Assembly (NCBI GenBank): GCA_029268085.1
Contig: JAJUHD010000067.1
Coordinates: forward strand, 1-11,806
Direction of reading: 5' to 3'
Source: Bacillota bacterium
Lineage (GTDB): Bacteria; Bacillota; Clostridia; Oscillospirales; Oscillospiraceae
Length of the DNA: 11,806 bases
Below, one piece after another: positions 6,213 through 11,806 of this stretch; the stretch's first letter is position 1; each line of letters opens with the position of its first letter. Under the pieces are notes generated by a model that was not told the DNA's origin, did no database searches, and was given only the letters and a program-made list of their open reading frames with translations. The translations under genes and the position numbers were made by a program.

Positions 6213-7310
6213 ATGAAAAGAGAAGAAGTCTTCAATTTCTCCGCAGGCCCTTCCGTACTGCCCACTGAAGTTCTTGAGATTGCCGGAAAAGACATACTCA
6301 ATTACAACGGCAGCGGAATGTCAGTTATGGAAATGAGTCACCGCAGCAAAGTTTATCTCGAGATTTTTGAAAGTGTGAAGTCAAAAATGAAGTCAGCGCT
6401 TTCAGTTCCGGAATCACACGAGGTTTTGTTTTTGCAGGGCGGAGCTTCATTGCAGTTTTCAATGATCCCCATGAACCTTATGGGAGAGCTTGGAAAGGGC
6501 GCAGCGGATTACGCCGTAACCGGCAACTTCGCTAACATCGCTTATAAGGAAGCAAAGAAATACGGCGTGATAAATGTCGCCGCGTCCTCCGAAGATAAGA
6601 ACCATAGCTACATTCCGAAACAGTCCGAGCTCAAGTTGAACCCTGAAGCGGACTATTTTTACTATTGTGCAAACAATACCATCTATGGAACCGAATGGCA
6701 GTATGTCCCCGAAACGGGCAGCGTGCCCATCTGCTGCGACATGTCTTCAAATATACTTTCAAAGCCGGTTGATGTTTCCAAGTACGGCATCATCTTTGCC
6801 GGAGCGCAGAAGAACATGGCTCCCGCAGGGCTTACGGTTGTTATTATCGACAAGAGCCTTGCGGGCAGGGAAATGGCATGCACGCCTCTTATAATGAGCT
6901 ACAAGACAATGATCGACAACGACTCGATGTATAACACCCCGCCGTGCTGGAACATCTATATTCTTGGACTCGTGCTTGATTGGCTGGAAAAGCAGGGCGG
7001 CGTCGCCGGCATGGAAAAGATTAAGAGGGAAAAAGCTAAGCTGCTCTATGATTTCCTTGATGAGAGCAAAATTTTCAAGGGGCACGCCGAACCTGATTCG
7101 CGCAGCGACATGAACGTCACCTTCCGCACCGGAGACGAGGCGAAGGATGAAGAGTTCTGCAAGGGTGCGGCCGCTAAAGGCTTCTTGAACGTCAAGGGTC
7201 ACCGCAAGGTCGGAGGCATGAGAGCTTCGATCTATAACGCCATGCCAAAGGAGGGCATTGAGAAGCTCGTCGAATACATGAAGGAATTTGAGGTAAAGAA
7301 CCGTGTATAA
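6213..7310 (+). CDS. serC: Phosphoserine aminotransferase
   Basis: This PLP enzyme converts 3-phosphohydroxypyruvate plus glutamate to O-phosphoserine, the second step of serine synthesis. The 365-residue protein matches the family from end to end: FNFSAGPSVLP at 7-17, SHRSK at 42-46 (substrate-phosphate arginine Arg44), GGAS at 76-79, the PLP-contacting Asp176 in CCDMSS, the Schiff-base lysine Lys200 in AGAQKNMAPAG, and GGMRASIYNAMP at 334-345. ATG 6213 is supported by GGAGG at 6201-6205, 7 bases upstream, and by the family start. An in-frame TTG at 6156 overlaps the -10 box and lies before the predicted transcription start, so it is not used. The gene overlaps serA by 8 bases. Confidence 0.97.
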   Translation: MKREEVFNFSAGPSVLPTEVLEIAGKDILNYNGSGMSVMEMSHRSKVYLEIFESVKSKMKSALSVPESHEVLFLQGGASLQFSMIPMNLMGELGKGAADYAVTGNFANIAYKEAKKYGVINVAASSEDKNHSYIPKQSELKLNPEADYFYYCANNTIYGTEWQYVPETGSVPICCDMSSNILSKPVDVSKYGIIFAGAQKNMAPAGLTVVIIDKSLAGREMACTPLIMSYKTMIDNDSMYNTPPCWNIYILGLVLDWLEKQGGVAGMEKIKREKAKLLYDFLDESKIFKGHAEPDSRSDMNVTFRTGDEAKDEEFCKGAAAKGFLNVKGHRKVGGMRASIYNAMPKEGIEKLVEYMKEFEVKNRV

Positions 7311-8469
7311 GATAAAGACGCTCAACAAAATTTCGCCGCTTGGGCTTGATATCGTTATGGAAAGCGGGATAGGCATCGACGATGCCGCAGAAGCTCCCGA
7401 CGCTATATTGGTCCGCAGCGCAGATATGAACGCGATGGAATTTAATAAGAACCTTCTCTGCATTGCAAGAGCGGGAGCGGGGACAAACAACATCCCAGTC
7501 AGCCGCTGCGCGGAGCAGGGTATCGTAGTTTTCAACACTCCCGGCGCGAATGCCGAAGCCGTCAAGGAGCTTGTCATATGTGCGCTTTTGATGGCTTCCC
7601 GCGACGTCGTAGGCGGTATTGAGTGGGTGCGCAGCATCTCCGATAAGGGCAGCGAGATCCCCGCAATGGTTGAAAAGGGCAAGTCCAGCTTTACAGGCCC
7701 GGAGATTATGGGCAAGACACTCGGAGTTGTAGGCCTCGGGGCGATCGGCGCGAAGATCGCGAACACCGCGCTTGAGCTCGGCATGAATGTCTACGGGTAT
7801 GACCCATTCCTTTCGGTTGACGCAGCGTGGAGGCTTTCAAGCCAGGTAAAGCATGCGACCGATATTGATACTATCTACCGCAACTGCGACTATATTACGC
7901 TCCACGTTCCTTATATCAAGGATAGCACGCACCACATGATAAACAAGGAAGCCTTCGCAAAGATGAAGGACGGAGTGCGCATAATTAACCTTGCGCGGGC
8001 GGAGCTTGTCTGTGACGAGGACCTTCTGGACGCGATAGACTCGACGAAGGTTGCCCGTTATGTTACGGACTTCCCAAATGCCGTTACTGCAAAGTCCCCG
8101 AACACTATCCCGATGCCGCATCTCGGGGCCTCTACTCCCGAAAGCGAGGAAAAATGCGCGATTATGGCGGCACAGCAGACTGTTGACTATCTGCTCAACG
8201 GCAATATAAAGAATTCGGTAAATCTCCCAAACGTGACCATGGACCGTATGGGTGCGAGCAGGATATGCATAATCCATCGCAATGTTCCGCGCATGCTGAA
8301 CAATTTCCTTGACCTGATAGGTCAGGCAAATATTAACGTTGCGCACATGATCAACGCGCCGAAGGGCGAAAACGCTTACACGATCATTGATACGGATGAA
8401 CCGGTCGGAACGGAGATACCAGAGACCATCGCAAAATCTCCTGACGTTTTCAGAGTCCGCGTCCTGTAA
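7303..8469 (+). CDS. serA: D-3-phosphoglycerate dehydrogenase (short ACT-type)
   Basis: This NAD-dependent enzyme oxidises 3-phosphoglycerate to 3-phosphohydroxypyruvate, the first and usually serine-inhibited step of serine synthesis. The 388-residue protein has the NAD-binding Rossmann motif GLGAIG (144-149), Arg232 in INLARAE, the catalytic His273 in PHLGAST, and a C-terminal ACT-like domain (about 319-388) of the kind that senses serine. It lacks the ASB domain of the ~525-residue Bacillus form. The start is GTG 7303, inside the serC stop region: serC ends at 7310, so the overlap is 8 bases. GAGG at 7290-7293 is 9 bases upstream, and translational coupling is likely. The glutamate usually found in the DVFxxEP loop of 2-hydroxyacid dehydrogenases is not at that place (TDFPNAV, 255-261), and no Glu occurs before His273. 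Confidence 0.95.
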   Translation: MYKIKTLNKISPLGLDIVMESGIGIDDAAEAPDAILVRSADMNAMEFNKNLLCIARAGAGTNNIPVSRCAEQGIVVFNTPGANAEAVKELVICALLMASRDVVGGIEWVRSISDKGSEIPAMVEKGKSSFTGPEIMGKTLGVVGLGAIGAKIANTALELGMNVYGYDPFLSVDAAWRLSSQVKHATDIDTIYRNCDYITLHVPYIKDSTHHMINKEAFAKMKDGVRIINLARAELVCDEDLLDAIDSTKVARYVTDFPNAVTAKSPNTIPMPHLGASTPESEEKCAIMAAQQTVDYLLNGNIKNSVNLPNVTMDRMGASRICIIHRNVPRMLNNFLDLIGQANINVAHMINAPKGENAYTIIDTDEPVGTEIPETIAKSPDVFRVRVL

Positions 8470-8480
8470 GAGATTCAAAA

Positions 8481-8521
8481 TCCAAAAAGCCGGTTTCCGT
8501 AAGGAGGCCGGCTTTTTTGGA
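8481..8521 (+). terminator. Intrinsic terminator of the serC-serA operon
   Basis: GCCGG (8489-8493) pairs with CCGGC (8508-8512). The stem continues inward through TTTCC and GGAGG to a GTAA tetraloop (8499-8502) and outward through the A-rich 5' flank. A run of six T follows at 8513-8518. It lies 11 bases after the serA stop. Confidence 0.93.
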
Positions 8522-8572
8522 TGTAAAAGTTACAAAAAATTATAGGAAATTACAGGAAACACTCGTTAACTA

Positions 8573-8601
8573 TTGAAAAAATGGCCGAATAATGATATAC
8601 T
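8573..8601 (+). promoter_or_regulatory. Extended -10 promoter of the SLH/NlpC protein gene
   Basis: TTGAAA (8573-8578) and TATACT (8596-8601) are 17 bases apart, and TGA at 8593-8595 gives an extended -10. The predicted transcript start near 8608 rules out the in-frame ATG at 8592, which lies inside the promoter. Confidence 0.8.
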
Positions 8602-8645
8602 ATCCAAAATTATGTAAACAAATTGTCAAAAAGGGGCTGTTGTTG

Positions 8646-11630
8646 ATGCTTCGTAAGGCGATAAGTATACTGACGGCGGCGGTCATGTGCATATGCATGC
8701 TGCCGGTATCGGGCTTTGCGAGCGGAAGCGCATGGAAACAGGGAAACAGCGACCTGAATATACGGAATGGCGGCGTGATGCTGGTAAACGGCAATGATTT
8801 TTATTTCGCGCAGGACGGCATTTTTGTACAGACGGGAGAAAATGTCCGCGCTCTTTCAGCCGACGATGCCAGAAACCTTAACCTTTATGACGGGTATCTT
8901 TATTATACCGTTGGTACGGAGATACGCCGCATACCGTCAGAGGGCGGCAGCGCCGAAACCGTTTTTGAAGCGGACGCCGGTATCGTACAGCTATATCTTG
9001 TAAACGGAGCGTTTTTGTATCTTTCGGGCGGGACTGCATATGAAAAGAAAGAGGGCGGAAGGCCTTTTAAAATCAGCTCGCTTTCTGATATCAAGGGACT
9101 CATCCCTACGCAATACGGCAACATTTATCTTACTGGAGAGGCTCTAAACTATACCCTCTGGGCGGGCGAAAACCGGATTCTGACAGGCGTTTCCTCCTGT
9201 TATACGGACAGCGACTATCTTGCCGTCCAGATCGACAATGAAAACTACATGATCGAGCTTGAAAGGCTTTTTAACGGTTTCGACGCTAAAAAAGACCTTC
9301 TTGATTTTAATATACACGGAACGGTTTCGCTTTACGCGCTTTTGAGTCCCGACAATGAGAACATAATAAGCGAATATAACGATAACAACGAGCTCCAGTG
9401 CGACTTTAAAGCGCTGCTACGCGAAGCGGGGCTTACGAGCAGCAAAGCTTCGCTAATGGAAACTACGCCGGGTTCCGACGCAGCTGCGGCGGTAATACCG
9501 GAAGTGTCCGAGGGCCAGAGAAACATCGTTAAGCGCGCGCGCCAGCTGACAGAGATAAAGTGGACGCCGCTCGAGGATATTACCCAGTGGGGTTATTACG
9601 GGACCTTCAAGGCGGAAACTACATACACCGGTGTTCCTTACGGGCAGCCAGTGACTGCCAACGGATATATAGGCTATGGAATCTCAATCGAGGGCTTTGC
9701 CTCGGCAGTGCTGGACAATACGAGCAGGCTTTATACTTCTTATTCGACCTACAACAAGATCGCACCCTTTTATTCGACCGACTGCAGTGGATATGTTTCC
9801 TATTCGTGGGGGCTGACAAGCAGAAAAACTACATATTCCTTGGCGGATGTGGCGGAAAAAGTCGGAGATCAGAGCCTATACAGCCTTCAAGTGGGAGATT
9901 GCCTCAATAAAACAATTAACCATACCGTGCTTATCTCAAACCTTACATATGACGCAAACGGCAATATCATCGGTTTGCAGGTTATGGAGCAGACTCCTGT
10001 TATAACAAGAGTTACGAACTACGGGGAAGGGCAGACAAGGTCGCTCGCAAGCTTCCAGTCCTATTATCTCAACAACGGCTATGAGATCTACAGGAACCCG
10101 AACAGGAACAGCGTTACATATACCCCGAGTCCTGTTGTCCCGCTTGACGGCGAAACTGTAGCAGGGCAGAAGGAAGCGGCTCCGAAGCCTCATACCACTT
10201 CATTCATCGGAGGCAAGACCGTGACTCTCTCGAGCGACACGGCGGGCGCGGCAATATATTACACACTCAACGGCTCGATGCCGACATCGGCGAGCACGCC
10301 TTACAGCGGTGCGATAACGGTATATGATACGACAAAGCTGCGCGCGATCGCAGTTTCGGGAAATTTCACAGACAGTACGATTTTGGAATACACTATCAAG
10401 GTACCGCAGTCTGCTGCGCCGACTGCATCCGTTGAAAACGGAATGAGCTCCGGAAACCTTATATCGTCCGGATCACAGATTAAGCTGAACTCGGATAAAG
10501 GCTCGACGATTTACTATACTACGGACGGTTCACAGCCGACGACATCGAGCAAGGTCTATTCTGCGCCGATAACGCTGACGCAGGACACTACTCTCAGGGC
10601 GATTGCGGTGGCTCCGGGAATGAAGCAAAGCGAGACTGCGACATTTACCTACCGTATCGGCGCGGTATACACTATAACGGCTTCAGCACAGTCAGGCGGC
10701 AGTATAAGCCCGTCCGGTGCAAGCTCCGTTCTTGCGACCGGATCGAAAACCTACAGCATTACTGCGTCGAACGGTTATGCGATAAGCGACGTACTCGTAG
10801 ACGGAGCCTCTGTCGGCGCGGTCACGAGCTATACCTTCCAGAATATAAGCGCAAATCATACGATTTCAGCAACATTTAAATTCACGGCGCAGATTCCCTT
10901 TACGGATGTTAGTCCCAATCAATGGTTTTACGATGCGGTCAATTTCGTCTACGCAAAGGGTCTTTTCAACGGCACGGCTGAAACGGCCTTTTCTCCCGAT
11001 CTGAATATGTCTCGAGGAATGTTCATAACCGTTCTCGGAAGGTTTGCGGGTCTTCCCTCCGGCCTCACTTCGGGTATAGGGCTTGTAACAGCGACGGGAG
11101 TCAATATTCGATCAGGACCTTCGACAAGCACTGATGTCGCGGGCTTTATCTCCAATAAAAACACAGTTGTCCAGATAACTTCCGTGAGCGGCGACTGGTA
11201 CGGCGTCAAGTACGGGACAGTGGCGGGCTACATCAGAAAGGACTTAATTAAGGCTTACAGCGGGACATATACCGATTTGCCGACTGGGATGTATTACAGT
11301 CCCTATGCCGAGTGGGCTGCCCTTACCGGAATTGCGGACGGCGTTGCCGGAAACACATTCGCGGCAAACGCCGACATTTCCCGCGAGCATATGTGCATGC
11401 TTCTTTACAATTACGCCGTTAAATACGGAAAGACTCTGCCTATGACAAATGAGAAGGCTGTGTTTGCGGACGATTCCTCGATAAGCGCGGGAGCGAAGAC
11501 TGCGGTCTACGCTTTGCAGCAGGCGGGCGTGATAAACGGAATGGGCGACGGCACGTTCTCGCCGCAGGGTACGGCGACACGCGCGCAGGTCGCGCAGATC
11601 TTCATGAAATTTGTAAATTCAGTTGGCTGA
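8646..11630 (+). CDS. Secreted NlpC/P60-like cell-wall hydrolase with chitobiase-type repeats, SLH and SH3b domains
   Basis: This 994-residue exported protein is probably a peptidoglycan-cleaving or remodelling enzyme held on the cell wall. In order: signal peptide (1-26, cleavage near GFA-S); a beta-rich region with WD/KWG-like YYT and FYF strands (about 35-235); a linker; an NlpC/P60-like domain (about 300-486) with GVPYGQP (329-335), DCSGY carrying Cys380, and NHTVLI carrying His426, with Glu448 or Gln449 as possible third residue; two chitobiase C-terminal-type repeats (about 519-586 and 604-670) sharing the IYYT and LRAIAV cores; an InlB-B/Flg_new-like repeat (674-745); SLH1 (750-805); SH3b (810-870); SLH2 (874-930); SLH3 (936-994). 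SLH repeats usually bind pyruvylated wall polymers. ATG 8646 follows AAGGGG (8631-8636) by 9 bases; in-frame TTG codons at 8640 and 8643 are alternatives. It is monocistronic, with its own promoter and terminator. Confidence 0.88.
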   Translation: MLRKAISILTAAVMCICMLPVSGFASGSAWKQGNSDLNIRNGGVMLVNGNDFYFAQDGIFVQTGENVRALSADDARNLNLYDGYLYYTVGTEIRRIPSEGGSAETVFEADAGIVQLYLVNGAFLYLSGGTAYEKKEGGRPFKISSLSDIKGLIPTQYGNIYLTGEALNYTLWAGENRILTGVSSCYTDSDYLAVQIDNENYMIELERLFNGFDAKKDLLDFNIHGTVSLYALLSPDNENIISEYNDNNELQCDFKALLREAGLTSSKASLMETTPGSDAAAAVIPEVSEGQRNIVKRARQLTEIKWTPLEDITQWGYYGTFKAETTYTGVPYGQPVTANGYIGYGISIEGFASAVLDNTSRLYTSYSTYNKIAPFYSTDCSGYVSYSWGLTSRKTTYSLADVAEKVGDQSLYSLQVGDCLNKTINHTVLISNLTYDANGNIIGLQVMEQTPVITRVTNYGEGQTRSLASFQSYYLNNGYEIYRNPNRNSVTYTPSPVVPLDGETVAGQKEAAPKPHTTSFIGGKTVTLSSDTAGAAIYYTLNGSMPTSASTPYSGAITVYDTTKLRAIAVSGNFTDSTILEYTIKVPQSAAPTASVENGMSSGNLISSGSQIKLNSDKGSTIYYTTDGSQPTTSSKVYSAPITLTQDTTLRAIAVAPGMKQSETATFTYRIGAVYTITASAQSGGSISPSGASSVLATGSKTYSITASNGYAISDVLVDGASVGAVTSYTFQNISANHTISATFKFTAQIPFTDVSPNQWFYDAVNFVYAKGLFNGTAETAFSPDLNMSRGMFITVLGRFAGLPSGLTSGIGLVTATGVNIRSGPSTSTDVAGFISNKNTVVQITSVSGDWYGVKYGTVAGYIRKDLIKAYSGTYTDLPTGMYYSPYAEWAALTGIADGVAGNTFAANADISREHMCMLLYNYAVKYGKTLPMTNEKAVFADDSSISAGAKTAVYALQQAGVINGMGDGTFSPQGTATRAQVAQIFMKFVNSVG

Positions 11631-11655
11631 ACGAGTACAATAAAGATAAATACAG

Positions 11656-11701
11656 TGCCGCCGTACCGAAGGAAGATGTTTCCCGGTCCGGCGGCATTTT
11701 T
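11656..11701 (+). terminator. Intrinsic terminator after the SLH/NlpC gene
   Basis: TGCCGCCG (11656-11663) pairs with CGGCGGCA (11689-11696). Inner stems ACCG with CGGT and GGAA with TTCC continue to a GATGT loop, and five T follow (11697-11701). It starts 25 bases after the stop. Confidence 0.9.
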
Positions 11702-11722
11702 ATATTAAAGTTTACAAAATGT

Positions 11723-11752
11723 TCGACACATAGCAGTAGATTGTGTTATTAT
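11723..11752 (+). promoter_or_regulatory. Extended -10 promoter of the gene entering the right edge
   Basis: TCGACA (11723-11728) and TATTAT (11747-11752) are 18 bases apart, and TGT at 11744-11746 makes an extended -10. Transcription would start near 11759. Confidence 0.65.
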
Positions 11753-11782
11753 ATGAGCAGCACTTTTGAGGGGATATAGCTA

Positions 11783-11806
11783 ATGGCTTTACGCGCATCG
11801 GCAAAA
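11783..11806 (+). CDS. Start of an unidentified gene, cut by the window edge
   Basis: Eight codons (MALRASAK) are visible, beginning at ATG 11783. GAGGGG (11768-11773) lies 9 bases upstream and a good promoter precedes it, so a real start is likely. The fragment is too short to assign a product. It is separated from the SLH/NlpC gene by a strong terminator and is therefore an independent unit. Confidence 0.6.

Noticed and set aside
6759..7784. 341-codon open frame on the minus strand across the serC-serA junction
   Set aside because: It lies wholly antisense to two certain enzymes, has no usable ribosome site and its protein looks like no family. It is a by-product of codon bias in serC and serA.
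7837..8478. 213-codon minus-strand open frame antisense to serA
   Set aside because: Antisense to a confirmed gene, and its start lies in the operon terminator region with no promoter or ribosome site.
8592..8645. Upstream in-frame ATG for the SLH/NlpC protein
   Set aside because: The ATG is within the promoter spacer and -10 region, before the predicted transcript start, and would put 18 extra residues before a normal signal peptide.
10200..10660. Tandem DNA repeat within the wall protein gene
   Set aside because: The two chitobiase-type units resemble each other at protein level but the DNA has diverged, so this is an old domain duplication and not a nucleotide repeat or CRISPR-like array.

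Overview
The window looks like a chromosomal stretch from a low-to-mid GC Gram-positive anaerobe of the class Clostridia, probably an Oscillospiraceae/Ruminococcaceae-type gut bacterium. The case rests on strong AGGAGG-type ribosome binding sites, sigma-A-like promoters in AT-rich gaps, a DacF-type carboxypeptidase, a MtaB-type methylthiotransferase, the short ACT-type SerA, and a secreted NlpC/P60 protein with SLH and SH3b domains. This assignment is inference from gene style; there is no rRNA or marker phylogeny here. I see no mobile element, tRNA, rRNA, CRISPR array or phage gene. Most of the window is ordinary housekeeping DNA.

Layout. Bases 1-266 are non-coding and AT-rich. They start with a cluster of DnaA-box-like 9-mers and end in the leader of a D-alanyl-D-alanine carboxypeptidase gene (267-1409). 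Next come glucose-6-phosphate isomerase (pgi, 1579-2865) with its own promoter and a long hairpin after its stop, and a small conserved P-loop NTPase of unknown role (3090-3500) behind a leader of about 120 bases. A strong hairpin at 3509-3539 separates that gene from a convergent NifS/IscS-like cysteine desulfurase on the minus strand (3552-4697). The desulfurase is divergent from the tRNA methylthiotransferase gene mtaB (4843-6129), and the gap holds a palindromic -10 box readable on both strands. A sigma-A promoter overlapping the mtaB stop codon drives the serine pair serC (6213-7310) and serA (7303-8469). The two overlap by 8 bases and are followed by a clear terminator. A 994-residue secreted cell-wall protein (8646-11630) has its own extended -10 promoter and terminator. 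The first eight codons of another gene begin at 11783.

How the genes work together. serC and serA form a translationally coupled operon for two of the three steps from 3-phosphoglycerate to serine; no serB is present. The desulfurase supplies sulfur for Fe-S clusters, and MtaB is an Fe-S enzyme that inserts sulfur into tRNA, so the divergent pair makes metabolic sense. The carboxypeptidase and the NlpC/P60-SLH protein both act on the cell wall but lie about 7 kb apart and are not an operon.

The observations most worth a second look are the divergent promoters sharing one symmetric -10, the DnaA-box-like cluster at the left edge, a stable hairpin in the mtaB leader, the lack of the usual catalytic glutamate position in SerA, the SH3b domain set between SLH repeats, and the unknown P-loop gene with its long leader. 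I found no convincing evidence of a new multi-gene system.
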